A stretch of DNA of 64,000 nucleotides from Halothiobacillus sp. (GTDB taxonomy: Bacteria; Pseudomonadota; Gammaproteobacteria; Halothiobacillales; Halothiobacillaceae), in assembly GCA_016278265.1 (NCBI GenBank), contig JADQCE010000001.1:186001-250000 (forward strand). Reading direction: 5' to 3'. Below the pieces are notes generated by a model that was given only the letters and a program-made list of their open reading frames with translations, ran no database searches and was not told the origin of the DNA. Below are positions 18,207-26,963 of the stretch, one piece after another. The translations under genes were made by a program, and so were the position numbers. Numbering within the stretch: position 1 is the first letter of the stretch; every line of letters begins with the position of its first letter.

Positions 18207-18615
18207 AGAATCCAATAAGTCCCCCGATGACGATTGGGCGGCGGCCATGGCCGAACAGGGCGACACGGAGGACGATCAGGGCGCTGATAACCAGGCCGAG
18301 GCGGTCGACATGGAGCAGTTCAGCGAGGGTGGTCATGCCGACGATGACGAGAACCCGTTGAACTTCGACGTCATCATGGACGTGCCGGTCAATATCTCCA
18401 TGGAAATCGGCCGGACCGCGATCAACATCCGCAACCTGCTCCAGTTGAACCAGGGCTCGATCGTCGAGCTCGACCGGCTGGCTGGCGAGCCGCTGGACGT
18501 GCTGGTCAACGGCACGCTGATTGCGCGTGGCGAGGTGGTGGTGATCAACGAGAAGTTCGGTATTCGCCTGACCGACGTGATCAGTCCGGCCGAACGTCTG
18601 CGCAAGCTGCGTTGA
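18199..18615 (+). CDS. fliN: flagellar motor switch protein FliN
   Basis: A 138-residue C-ring subunit. An acidic N-terminal region of about 50 residues precedes the SpoA domain: NFDVIMDVPVNISMEIGRT, LLQLNQGSIVELDRLAGEPL and LIARGEVVVINEKFGIRLTD. GGAGA lies before its ATG inside the fliM end. The stop overlaps the fliO start as TGATG, so translation is probably coupled. Confidence 0.95.
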   Translation: MAEESNKSPDDDWAAAMAEQGDTEDDQGADNQAEAVDMEQFSEGGHADDDENPLNFDVIMDVPVNISMEIGRTAINIRNLLQLNQGSIVELDRLAGEPLDVLVNGTLIARGEVVVINEKFGIRLTDVISPAERLRKLR

Positions 18616-19061
18616 TGATGCGCTTACTCCTTTCCCTGATGCTGTTGGTCATGGCCGGCCCGCTCCGGGCGGCCGAGGCCATTGATCCGTTGGCGCCGAG
18701 CTACCTGCTCAAGCTGGTCATCAGTCTGATCCTGGTGCTGGTGCTGATGTTTGCGCTGGTGTGGGTGGTCAAGCGGGTCGGCCGGCTGGATGGCCGGGCG
18801 GGAAACTACCCCATGCACGTGCTCACCCAGATGTCGATCGGCCCGCGCGAGCGCATCCTGCTGGTGGCGGTGGGCGATCGGCAGATGCTGGTCGGTGTGA
18901 GCCAGGGCGCGATCGAGTCGCTGGGCTGGGTCGATCCACCACTCGAGCCCCGTCGGCGTGACGGCCAGAACCCGAGCTTCGGCGAGGCCTTCCAGGAACA
19001 GCTGGCCGCCCGCTTCGGCAAGCGCGGCCAGAGGGGCAAGGGGAGCTCGAACGATGGCTAG
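18615..19061 (+). CDS. fliO: flagellar biosynthetic protein FliO
   Basis: About 148 residues of the assembly scaffold for the FliP ring of the export gate. A signal-like N-terminus is followed by one strong transmembrane helix (LLKLVISLILVLVLMFALVW) and a cytoplasmic domain with LTQMSIGPRERILLVAVGDR, the typical FliO motif. The first ATG of two in tandem overlaps the fliN stop. Its end overlaps fliP by 8 bp. Confidence 0.9.
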   Translation: MMRLLLSLMLLVMAGPLRAAEAIDPLAPSYLLKLVISLILVLVLMFALVWVVKRVGRLDGRAGNYPMHVLTQMSIGPRERILLVAVGDRQMLVGVSQGAIESLGWVDPPLEPRRRDGQNPSFGEAFQEQLAARFGKRGQRGKGSSNDG

Positions 19062-19818
19062 ACTGCTAGGCGGGCTTCCCCTCCTGATGCTGGCCTTCGG
19101 CCTGTTCGGCGCGAGTGCCCCCGTGTTCGCCGAGCCGGGTCTGCCGGCGGTGACCTTGACCGAAAGTGAGGACGGCGGCACGCAGTACAGCCTGACGCTG
19201 CAGATCCTCGCCCTGATGACGGTGCTCACCCTGCTGCCGTCACTGTTGCTGATGATGACCTCATTCACGCGGATTATCATCGTGCTGGCGCTGTTGCGCC
19301 AGGCACTGGGTACCGTCCAGACGCCCTCCAACCAGATCCTGCTCGGTCTGGCGCTCTTCCTGACGCTGTTCATCATGGCGCCGGTGTTTCAGACCGCCTA
19401 CGACGAGGGCGTCGGCCCCTACATGGCCGAGGAGATCGGCGCGATGGAGGCGATCGACCGCGCCGCGCAGCCGTTGCGCACCTTCATGCTCAACCAGACC
19501 CGCGAGACCGATATCGCGCTCTACCAGGAGATCGGTGACTACCCGGACTTCGAGACGCCCGACGACGTGCCCCTGACGGTGCTGATGGCCGCCTTCGTCA
19601 CCTCCGAACTCAAGACCGCCTTCCAGATCGGCTTCCTGATCTTCATCCCGTTCCTGATCATCGATCTGGTGGTCGCCTCGGTGCTGATGTCGATGGGCAT
19701 GATGATGCTCTCGCCGATGATCGTCTCGCTGCCTTTCAAGATCATGCTGTTCGTGCTGGTTGACGGCTGGGCCCTGTTGATGGGCACGCTCGCGTCAAGC
19801 TTCTACATGGGAGGCTGA
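19054..19818 (+). CDS. fliP: flagellar export gate protein FliP
   Basis: A 254-residue membrane protein that forms the FliP5Q4R1 export gate. It has a cleavable signal (to PVFAEPG) and family signatures SLLLMMTSFTRIIIVLALLR, FIPFLIIDLVVASVLMSMGM and MMLSPMIVSLPFKIMLFVLV. The ATG at 19054 overlaps fliO. Unlike the other gene junctions around it, the gap to fliQ is 313 bp and filled by a palindromic repeat. Confidence 0.96.
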   Translation: MARLLGGLPLLMLAFGLFGASAPVFAEPGLPAVTLTESEDGGTQYSLTLQILALMTVLTLLPSLLLMMTSFTRIIIVLALLRQALGTVQTPSNQILLGLALFLTLFIMAPVFQTAYDEGVGPYMAEEIGAMEAIDRAAQPLRTFMLNQTRETDIALYQEIGDYPDFETPDDVPLTVLMAAFVTSELKTAFQIGFLIFIPFLIIDLVVASVLMSMGMMMLSPMIVSLPFKIMLFVLVDGWALLMGTLASSFYMGG

Positions 19819-19825
19819 CCATGCA

Positions 19826-20130
19826 GGCACCTCGAAAAACCTGTTGCGCCACCCGATGGCTGCGTCACGTGCGGACTCGGGACATCCATGTCCCTCGCGG
19901 GCGCAAGCGAGGCTTGCGTCCCGAATGGCATCCCGGCCATTCCGTCGCTCGCTCCTGTCGAGTCGCCGGGAGCGAATCGAGGCGCACGACGTGTGCTCGA
20001 AGAGCACAGGCCATGGATGGCCTATGTCTGCCTATCCAACTGATATGTCTCGTCGCTCGCTGGATGCGAAGCAGGCGTATGCCAGCGGCTCCTTGCACTC
20101 GGGCGGCTCACGACGATTTTTCGAGGTGCC
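19826..20130. repeat. palindrome-ended intergenic repeat, long copy (305 bp), inside the fliP-fliQ junction
   Basis: The ends are perfect inverted repeats GGCACCTCGAAAAA (19826-19839) and its complement (20117-20130); imperfect complementarity extends about 35 bp inward. A shorter copy lies at 49927-50066 with shared end and inner blocks (for example TATGTCTCGTCGCTCGCT and TCCTTGCACTCGGGCG). About 160 bp in the middle are unique here and contain six or seven small hairpins. It begins 7 bp after the fliP stop and ends 1 bp before the fliQ ATG; its end carries GAGGTG, the only SD for fliQ. It looks like a non-autonomous, MITE- or ERIC-like element. No transposase is present. Confidence 0.85.
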
Positions 20131-20131
20131 T

Positions 20132-20401
20132 ATGAGTCCCGATACCGTTATCGATCTCACCCGCCAGGCCCTGATGGTCATCCTCTACCTGGCCATGCCT
20201 ATCCTGCTCACCGCCCTCGCAGTCGGTCTGTTGATCGGCATGTTCCAGGCGGCGACCCAGATCAACGAGATGACTTTGAGCTTCATCCCGAAGATGATCG
20301 CGGTGGTGGTCGCTATCCTTCTGGCCGCACCGTGGATGTTGCAGGTGATCGTCGATTTCACCGAGCGGCTGTTTCACAACATCCCCTCGCTGATCGCCTG
20401 A
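20132..20401 (+). CDS. fliQ: flagellar export gate protein FliQ
   Basis: An 89-residue two-helix export-gate subunit beginning MSPDTVIDLTRQALMVIL, with AVGLLIGMFQAATQINEMTL and FIPKMIAVVVAILLAAPWML. The frame is open for another 96 codons upstream, but that part is the repeat element, not FliQ. The ATG at 20132 gives the exact family length, with GAGGTG from the element end 6 bp before it. fliR follows 10 bp later. Confidence 0.96.
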   Translation: MSPDTVIDLTRQALMVILYLAMPILLTALAVGLLIGMFQAATQINEMTLSFIPKMIAVVVAILLAAPWMLQVIVDFTERLFHNIPSLIA

Positions 20402-20411
20402 GGCACGCGGT

Positions 20412-21182
20412 TTGGAGCTGGCGATCGAGCAGATTCTCGGCTGGACCGCCACCTATCTGTGGGTGCTGGTGCGGGTCGGGGCAATGCTCATGGTCGCGCC
20501 AATCTTCGGCTCGCAGTCCTTGCCGATGCGTATCCGACTGTTGATCGCGCTGGCGGTGACCTTGGTGATCACGCCGATGGTGCCCGAGATCCCGCCGGTC
20601 GATCCGCTCTCGATCGCGGGGTTCACCATGATCGTCCAGCAGGTGCTGATCGGCGTGGCGATGGGCTTCATCCTTAACTTGGTGATCTCGGCCTTCGTGG
20701 TGGCCGGCGAATCGATCGCCATGAGCATGGGTCTGGGTTTCGCCCAGACGGTCGATCCGCAGAACGGCGTGAGCGTGCCGTTGATCTCGCAGTTTCTGAC
20801 CATCGTGGTCACCCTGCTGATGGTGGCGCTCAACGTGCCGGCGATGATCGTCAAGATGCTGGCGGACTCGTTCACCATCCTGCCGGTCTCGCCCGTCGGT
20901 CTGACGGCCGAGGACTTTCGCGCCATCGCCTGGTTCGGCCAGCAGATGTATGTCAACGCCGTGCTGGTCGCCTTGCCGGTGGTGACCACGCTGTTGATGG
21001 TCAACCTCGCCATGGGCGTGATCACCCGAGCCGCGCCGCAGATGAACATCTTCTCGGTGGGTTTCCCGGCCACCCTGATGATCGGCTTTTTCCTCCTGTT
21101 CCTTGCCGCCCCCCTCTGGTTCCCGAACGTGGAACAGTTCGTGCATCAGTCGTTCGTGCTGATCACGGAAATCCTGAGGTGA
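20412..21182 (+). CDS. fliR: flagellar export gate protein FliR
   Basis: A 256-residue protein with about six hydrophobic segments, the single FliR of the export gate. Seen are VLVRVGAMLMVAPIFGSQSL, EVLIG-like QQVLIGVAMGFILNLV, GESIAMSMGLGFAQTVDP and the C-terminal QMNIFSVGFP. It starts with TTG at 20412 with GAGG 9 bp upstream. flhB starts almost immediately after its stop. Confidence 0.94.
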   Translation: MELAIEQILGWTATYLWVLVRVGAMLMVAPIFGSQSLPMRIRLLIALAVTLVITPMVPEIPPVDPLSIAGFTMIVQQVLIGVAMGFILNLVISAFVVAGESIAMSMGLGFAQTVDPQNGVSVPLISQFLTIVVTLLMVALNVPAMIVKMLADSFTILPVSPVGLTAEDFRAIAWFGQQMYVNAVLVALPVVTTLLMVNLAMGVITRAAPQMNIFSVGFPATLMIGFFLLFLAAPLWFPNVEQFVHQSFVLITEILR

Positions 21183-21186
21183 GTTG

Positions 21187-22326
21187 GTGGCGGAGAACGA
21201 GAACGGCCAGGAAAAGACCGAAGAACCCAGCGAGAAACGCCTGCGGGACGCCCGTGAGAAGGGGCAGGTCGCCCGGTCGCGGGAACTCAACTCCTTCCTG
21301 CTGACCGTCGGGTCCGCCGCGGTATTCCTGGTGTTCGGTGGCCAGATGATGCTGGGGCTGGCCGAGGTCGTGCGTGACTCGTTCATCATTTCGCGCGCCG
21401 ATGTCTTCGATCAGGCGGCGATGTTCTCGCGGCTGGCAAACGCGTTTGCCAACGGCTTTCTTGCCTTCGTGCCGATCTTCTTCGCCACGGTCGTGCTGGC
21501 CGTGGTCGCCTCGATTGCCGTGGGGGGCTGGAATTTCTCCACCCAGGCGATGGCGCCGAAGCTGTCCAAGATGGATCCCATCGCGGGGCTCAAGCGGATC
21601 TTCGGCGTCAAGGCGCTGATGGAACTGGGCAAGACCTTCGCCAAGTTCGTCTTGATTTCCGCCATCGCCGTGGCGGTGTTCTTCGCCTTCGACGCGCAAT
21701 TCATGAGCCTCGGCCTGCAGCCGTTCGATGCCGCGTTGAGCCACGCCGGCTGGCTGATCGGCTGGGGCTTTCTCGCCGTCTCGTTCGGGCTGCTGTTGGT
21801 GGCACTTGTCGATGTGCCGTTCCAGATCTGGCAACACAACAAGCAACAGCGCATGACCTTTCAGGAGGTCAGGGACGAGCACAAGGACACCGAGGGCCGT
21901 CCCGAGATCAAGCAGCGCATTCGCCAGACCCAGATGCAGATGTCGCAGCGCCGGATGATGGAGGCGGTGCCCGAGGCCGACGTGGTGGTCACCAACCCGA
22001 CCCACTATGCGGTCGCGCTCAAGTACGACGCCGAGGGCGTGGGCGCGCCGATCGTGGTGGCCAAGGGGGTCGACGAGATGGCGCTCAACCTGCGCAAGAT
22101 TGCCGCATCCCACGGGGTCGAGATCTTCGAGGCCCCGCCATTGGCACGGGCCTTGTATACGCATGTCGAGATCGACGAGGTGATTCCCGCCGCGCTCTAT
22201 ACCGCGGTGGCCCAGGTGCTGGCCTACGTCTACCAGCTCAAAGAGGCCGCTCGCGGCGCGGGGCAGACGCCGGGGCGCCCGGATCCCGAGGTGCCTGACG
22301 ACTTCGACGTACCGGCAACCGACTGA
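21187..22326 (+). CDS. flhB: flagellar export switch protein FlhB
   Basis: About 379 residues. The N-terminus NGQEKTEEPSEKRLRDAREK is the family hallmark; four transmembrane segments follow. The cytoplasmic domain has the autocleavage motif NPTH in VVVTNPTHYAVALKYD, which switches export from hook to filament substrates. GTG at 21187 is preferred over TTG at 21184 because of spacing from GAGGTGAG. Confidence 0.95.
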   Translation: MAENENGQEKTEEPSEKRLRDAREKGQVARSRELNSFLLTVGSAAVFLVFGGQMMLGLAEVVRDSFIISRADVFDQAAMFSRLANAFANGFLAFVPIFFATVVLAVVASIAVGGWNFSTQAMAPKLSKMDPIAGLKRIFGVKALMELGKTFAKFVLISAIAVAVFFAFDAQFMSLGLQPFDAALSHAGWLIGWGFLAVSFGLLLVALVDVPFQIWQHNKQQRMTFQEVRDEHKDTEGRPEIKQRIRQTQMQMSQRRMMEAVPEADVVVTNPTHYAVALKYDAEGVGAPIVVAKGVDEMALNLRKIAASHGVEIFEAPPLARALYTHVEIDEVIPAALYTAVAQVLAYVYQLKEAARGAGQTPGRPDPEVPDDFDVPATD

Positions 22327-22382
22327 CGATCCGCTCGATCGATGAATCCCAACGCAACCGCAGCCAAGAAGAACGCGTCCAG

Positions 22383-24500
22383 ATGAAACCCAGCCCGAAC
22401 AACTTTAGCTTCGCCCGCCTGGGCAACACCCTGCGTCAGTATCGCGGGCAGGGGATCGGGCCGCCGGTCATGATCATCATGCTGCTGGCGATGGTGATCG
22501 TGCCGTTGCCGCCGCTGGGTCTGGATGCCCTGTTCACCTTCAACATCACCCTGTCGCTGATCATCCTGATGGTGGTGCTCTACGTGGGCAAGCCGCTGGA
22601 TTTCGCGATTTTCCCGACCGTCATCCTGATCGCGACCCTGTTGCGCCTGGCGCTCAATGTCGCCTCCACCCGCGTGGTGCTGCTCAACGGTCACGAGGGG
22701 CCGGGGGCGGCCGGCAGCGTGATCGAGGCCTTCGGCAACTTCGTCATCGGCGGCAACTACGCCGTCGGTCTGGTGGTGTTCATCATCCTGATGGTGATCA
22801 ACTTCGTGGTGATCACGAAAGGCGCCGGGCGGGTCTCCGAGGTGTCCGCGCGCTTTACGCTCGACTCGCTGCCCGGCAAGCAGATGGCGATCGACGCCGA
22901 CCTCAACGCGGGCATCCTCAACCAGGAGCAGGCCCGAGATCGGCGCGAGGAAATCGCCGCCGAGGCCGATTTCTACGGCTCGATGGACGGTGCCTCGAAG
23001 TTCGTGCGCGGCGATGCCATCGCCGGCATCCTGATCGTGTTCATCAACGTGATCGGCGGGTTGCTGATCGGTGTCGCGCAGCACGGCATGCCGTTCGGCA
23101 ACGCCGCCGAGACCTATGTCCTGCTGGCCATCGGTGACGGCCTGGTCGCCACCATCCCCTCGCTGCTGATCTCGACCGCGACGGCCATCATCGTCACGCG
23201 GGTCACCGCCTCGAAGGAGGACATGGGCAAGCAGGTCCAGAGGCAGATGTTCTCCGACCCGCGGGTCCTCGGTGTGGCCGCCGGCCTGATGGCGGGCCTC
23301 GGCCTGGTGCCGGGGATGCCCAACGTCGCCTTCCTTTTCCTCGCCGCGGTTGCCGGTGGCGGTGCCTGGCTGGTTTCGCGTCGCCACGCGACCGAGGCGG
23401 CCGAGAAGGCAGCGGCCGAGGCCGCCCCGGCGGAGTCCAAGCCCGAGGTCAAGGAATTGACCTGGGACGATGTTCCGCCGGTCGACCTGATCGGTCTGGA
23501 GGTGGGCTACGGGCTGATCCCGTTGGTCGACCGTAACCAGGGCGGCCAGCTGATGCCGCGCATCAAGGGCGTGCGCAAGAAGCTGTCGCAGGACCTGGGT
23601 TTCCTGATCTCCACGGTCCATATCCGCGACAATCTCGACCTCAAGCCCAACGAATATCGCATCAGCCTCAACGGCGTACCGATCGGTACCGCCGAGATCT
23701 TCCCCGACCGCGACATGGCGATCAATCCGGGCCAGGTCTCCGGCGACATCAAGGGCATCCAGACCACCGACCCGGCCTTCGGCCTGAAGGCCTACTGGAT
23801 CGACCGTGGTCAGAAGGAAGAGGCCCAGGCCTTGGGCTACACCGTGGTCGATCCGGCCACGGTGGTCGCCACCCACCTGTCGCAGATCCTCGGCGACAAC
23901 GCCGCCGACCTGTTCGGCTACGAGCAGGCGCAGCAATTGCTCGACACGCTGAAGCAGAACTCGCCCAAGCTGGTTGAGGATCTGGTGCCCAAGACCCTGC
24001 CGATGACGACCATCGTCGAGGTGCTCGGGCAACTGCTGTCCGAGCGGATTCCGATCCGCGATATCCGCACGATTGCCGAAACCTTGACGATCCAGGGGCA
24101 GCGTACCCAGGACGTCGGGGAATTGACGGAGAGCGTGCGCATGGCACTGGGTCGGATGATCGTCCAACACATCAATGGCTTGGCGCCGACCGTGCCCGTC
24201 ATCACATTGGATCCACAGTTGGAACAGCTCTTGCTTAACAGTACCCAGCGCGGGAATCAGGCACCCGGAATCGAACCCGGCCTGGCCGAGCGACTGCACA
24301 AGTCGCTCAAGGACGCGGCCGAGCGTCAGGAGCAGAGCGGCAAACCGGCCATTCTCCTGGTGGCTCCTCAGATTCGCAGCTGGCTCTCGCGCATGGTCCG
24401 GCACTCGATCCCGACGCTCAGCGTGCTGAGCTATCACGAGATACCGGACAACAAGGAAATACGCGTGGTGGCGAGTGTCGGCAACCAGAACGATGGTTGA
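22383..24500 (+). CDS. flhA: flagellar export protein FlhA
   Basis: A 705-residue export-gate ring protein. The N-terminal membrane domain carries FHIPEP-family signatures RLALNVASTRVVLLNGHEG, ITKGAGRVSEVSARFTLDS and PGKQMAIDADLNAGI. The cytoplasmic C-terminal half includes DVPPVDLIGLEVGYGLIP and ends with LSYHEIPDNKEIRVVASVG. Length is typical. flhF follows after 43 bp. Confidence 0.96.
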   Translation: MKPSPNNFSFARLGNTLRQYRGQGIGPPVMIIMLLAMVIVPLPPLGLDALFTFNITLSLIILMVVLYVGKPLDFAIFPTVILIATLLRLALNVASTRVVLLNGHEGPGAAGSVIEAFGNFVIGGNYAVGLVVFIILMVINFVVITKGAGRVSEVSARFTLDSLPGKQMAIDADLNAGILNQEQARDRREEIAAEADFYGSMDGASKFVRGDAIAGILIVFINVIGGLLIGVAQHGMPFGNAAETYVLLAIGDGLVATIPSLLISTATAIIVTRVTASKEDMGKQVQRQMFSDPRVLGVAAGLMAGLGLVPGMPNVAFLFLAAVAGGGAWLVSRRHATEAAEKAAAEAAPAESKPEVKELTWDDVPPVDLIGLEVGYGLIPLVDRNQGGQLMPRIKGVRKKLSQDLGFLISTVHIRDNLDLKPNEYRISLNGVPIGTAEIFPDRDMAINPGQVSGDIKGIQTTDPAFGLKAYWIDRGQKEEAQALGYTVVDPATVVATHLSQILGDNAADLFGYEQAQQLLDTLKQNSPKLVEDLVPKTLPMTTIVEVLGQLLSERIPIRDIRTIAETLTIQGQRTQDVGELTESVRMALGRMIVQHINGLAPTVPVITLDPQLEQLLLNSTQRGNQAPGIEPGLAERLHKSLKDAAERQEQSGKPAILLVAPQIRSWLSRMVRHSIPTLSVLSYHEIPDNKEIRVVASVGNQNDG

Positions 24501-24543
24501 CGACTCGACCGCACAACCCAACCGCTAAGGGTCTGGTGGACAC

Positions 24544-26073
24544 ATGAAAATCAAGCGAATCATCGCCAGTGACATGCGCGAGGCCATGCGCCAGGTGCGG
24601 CGCGTGTTCGGTGACGAGGCGGTCATCCTCTCCAACAAGCCGGTTTCCGGCGGGGTGGAGGTGATTGCCGCAATGGACTTCGACGAGAAGGCGATCCAGC
24701 TGGCAGCCGCCCAGCAGTCGGCCAGCCGGATTGCCGGGGCCTCGGAGCGGCCAGCGGTCAAGGCCGAGCGCGCCGCGCCGGAACAAGCGCCGCGTCCGGC
24801 GCAGCCGACTGCGGCCGAGTCCGAGCGGGACGAGGCCGGCGATACCGCGCCCAAGACCACCGCCGAGATGCTTGCCGAGCGTAGCCGGCGAGCGGAATCG
24901 GCTGGTTCGACCGCGTCGGCCGGCGCCGGCAATGCTGCCTCGTCCCCGGGTGAGACTGAAGACGACCGCGCCGCGTTCTCCGAGGCGCTGGCCGCCTGGA
25001 GCGAGCAGCACGCCAGTCCGTCTGCCGAGCCCGCTGCGACAGAGGTTGTCGATGAGCCGGTCGCCCGCTCGACCAACCGAACCCCGTCGCACTGGGATTG
25101 GCTGGTCGAGGATCAGGGTGCGGCGGAGGGCCAGCTCTCGACGCTGACCGAAGAAGTGGCGCAGTTGCGTGACCTGTTCGAACGGCAGCTGTCGGTCATG
25201 GAATGGCACCGCTTCAGCCAGGCGCACCCCGCCGAGGTCTCGACCGTCCAGCGACTGCAGGACATCGGGCTGCCGACGGGGCTGGCGCGAGATCTTGGTC
25301 GTGCCGCGGCCCAGGCTAAGCCTGACCGCGCCTTCGTCGAGGCACTCAAGATGCTGGGCGAGCAGCTCGAGCATCGTGCCGAGGATCCGGTCGAGGCTGG
25401 TGGTACTTACGCCTTCGTCGGCCCAACCGGCGTGGGCAAGACCACCACGCTTGCCAAGCTGGCCGCCCGCGCGGTGTTGCACCGTGGTCGAGACTCGGTG
25501 GCGCTGATCAGCACCGACCGCTTTCGCATCGGTGCCCAGGAGCAGTTGCGCAACTACGCGCGTATCCTTAATGTGCCGCTGCACATCGCCCGTGACGAAA
25601 CGCACCTGGCGCAATTGCTCGAGGCCGTGTCCGACCGGCATCTGGTACTGATCGACACCTCCGGGATGTCGCAGCGCGACTTTCGCATGATGCAGAAGCT
25701 CGAGGCCCTGATGGGGGCCGGCGAGGCGGTCAAGCTGCTGCTGGTATTGTCGGCCAACGCCCAGTACCCGGCGCTCGAGGACGTCAAGAAACGCTTCGCC
25801 GGCCTGCCGTTGCACGGCACCGTGCTGACCAAACTCGATGAAACCGTTCTGCTCGGCGGCGGCCTCGCCGCGCTGGTGCGACCGCTGGCCGGTGTCGATG
25901 GCGAGCCGCGTCGCCTGCCGCTGGTTTGCGCGGGCGTTGGACAGCGCGTCCCGGAGGACCTCTGGTTCCCGAAGGCGGCCGACCTGATCAAGCAGGCCCT
26001 GGAAATGGGCCAGTCACAACTCGAACACACCGACCGGGATGATCCGCTGTGGATGCTCAATCAAGCCGGATGA
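24544..26073 (+). CDS. flhF: flagellar biosynthesis GTPase FlhF
   Basis: A 509-residue SRP-type GTPase that places the polar flagellum. The N-terminus MKIKRIIASDMREAMRQVRR is typical; a long Ala/Glu-rich linker (about residues 60-180) follows. The NG domain starts near residue 230 with Walker A GPTGVGKTTTLAKLA, then DRFRIGAQEQLRNYARI, LIDTSGMSQRD and TKLDE. flhG follows with an ATGA overlap. The FlhF/FlhG pair implies one or few polar flagella. Confidence 0.95.
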   Translation: MKIKRIIASDMREAMRQVRRVFGDEAVILSNKPVSGGVEVIAAMDFDEKAIQLAAAQQSASRIAGASERPAVKAERAAPEQAPRPAQPTAAESERDEAGDTAPKTTAEMLAERSRRAESAGSTASAGAGNAASSPGETEDDRAAFSEALAAWSEQHASPSAEPAATEVVDEPVARSTNRTPSHWDWLVEDQGAAEGQLSTLTEEVAQLRDLFERQLSVMEWHRFSQAHPAEVSTVQRLQDIGLPTGLARDLGRAAAQAKPDRAFVEALKMLGEQLEHRAEDPVEAGGTYAFVGPTGVGKTTTLAKLAARAVLHRGRDSVALISTDRFRIGAQEQLRNYARILNVPLHIARDETHLAQLLEAVSDRHLVLIDTSGMSQRDFRMMQKLEALMGAGEAVKLLLVLSANAQYPALEDVKKRFAGLPLHGTVLTKLDETVLLGGGLAALVRPLAGVDGEPRRLPLVCAGVGQRVPEDLWFPKAADLIKQALEMGQSQLEHTDRDDPLWMLNQAG

Positions 26074-26963
26074 CAACCCACCCCACCATTAGCGGCCACG
26101 ACCAGGCCGACGGGGCGCGCCACGCCAATGCCAATCGCCCGGTGCGGGTGATTGCCGTGACCAGCGGCAAGGGGGGCGTGGGCAAGACCAACGTGTCGGT
26201 CAACCTATCCGTGGCCCTTGCGCGCGGCGGCGAGCGGGTGGTGCTGATGGATGCCGACCTGGGACTCGGCAACGTCGATGTCCTGCTTGGTCTACAGTCG
26301 CGGGGCAATTTGTCCCATGTGCTCGCCGGCAAGGCGACTCTCGACGAAATCATGCTCGAAGGCCCCGAGGGCATCGGCATCTTGCCGGCGGCCAGCGGGG
26401 TCGCCAGCATGGCCGGTCTGACGGCCGCCGAGAATGCCGGCCTGATCTCCGCGTTTTCCGGCATGCGCTGGCCGGTCGACACCCTGGTGGTCGACTCGGC
26501 CGCGGGCATCGCCGACTCGGTGGTGCGCTTTGCCGAGGCGGCCAACGAGGTTGTGGTGGTGGTCTGCGACGAGCCAGCCTCGATCACCGATGCCTACGCA
26601 GTCATCAAGGTGCTCTCGCGCGAACACGACGTCACCCGTTTCCACGTGGTGGCGAACATGGTGCGCGACGCGGCCGAAGGCCGGCGCCTGTTCGAGAAGC
26701 TCTCGGTGGCGGCCAAGCGCTTTCTCGACGTGACGCTCACCCACATGGGGTCGGTGCCGTTCGACGATTACCTGCGTCGGGCCGTGCAGCGTCAGAAGAC
26801 CGTGGTGCAGCTCTATGGAGGCGCCAAGTCGACCCGGGCGTTCACGGCGATGGCGGACAAGGTCAATCAGTGGCCGGTGCCGCGCGGACCGCAGGGGCAG
26901 TTGCAGTTTTTCGTCGAGCGACTGGTGAGCAACGCCGAGTTGGACCCCGAGAACCTGTTATGA
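26070..26963 (+). CDS. flhG: flagellar number regulator FlhG/FleN (MinD-like ATPase)
   Basis: A 297-residue MinD/ParA-family ATPase that limits flagellar number by restraining FlhF and the FleQ-type master regulator. The deviant Walker A is VTSGKGGVGKTNVSVNLSVA, Walker B LMDADLGLGNVDVLLG, and VDSAAGIADSVVRF follows. The ATG at 26070 overlaps the flhF stop; its own stop overlaps fliA as ATGA. Confidence 0.94.
   Translation: MTTHPTISGHDQADGARHANANRPVRVIAVTSGKGGVGKTNVSVNLSVALARGGERVVLMDADLGLGNVDVLLGLQSRGNLSHVLAGKATLDEIMLEGPEGIGILPAASGVASMAGLTAAENAGLISAFSGMRWPVDTLVVDSAAGIADSVVRFAEAANEVVVVVCDEPASITDAYAVIKVLSREHDVTRFHVVANMVRDAAEGRRLFEKLSVAAKRFLDVTLTHMGSVPFDDYLRRAVQRQKTVVQLYGGAKSTRAFTAMADKVNQWPVPRGPQGQLQFFVERLVSNAELDPENLL

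Noticed and set aside
19844-20131. In-frame 96-codon N-terminal extension of FliQ
   Set aside because: The extension is translated from the palindromic repeat; FliQ is about 89 residues in all families and the GAGGTG-ATG start at 20132 gives exactly that.
19821-20135. A 104-codon open frame across the repeat as a separate small protein
   Set aside because: It is driven by base composition within the repeat; the short copy lacks most of the corresponding sequence and no SD or protein family supports it.
22230-24521. A 763-codon open frame on the minus strand
   Set aside because: Antisense shadow of flhA caused by high GC; composition is dominated by His/Arg/Asp/Gly and no family is recognised. 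The same applies to long antisense frames over dsbD, accC, pepP and ilvA.
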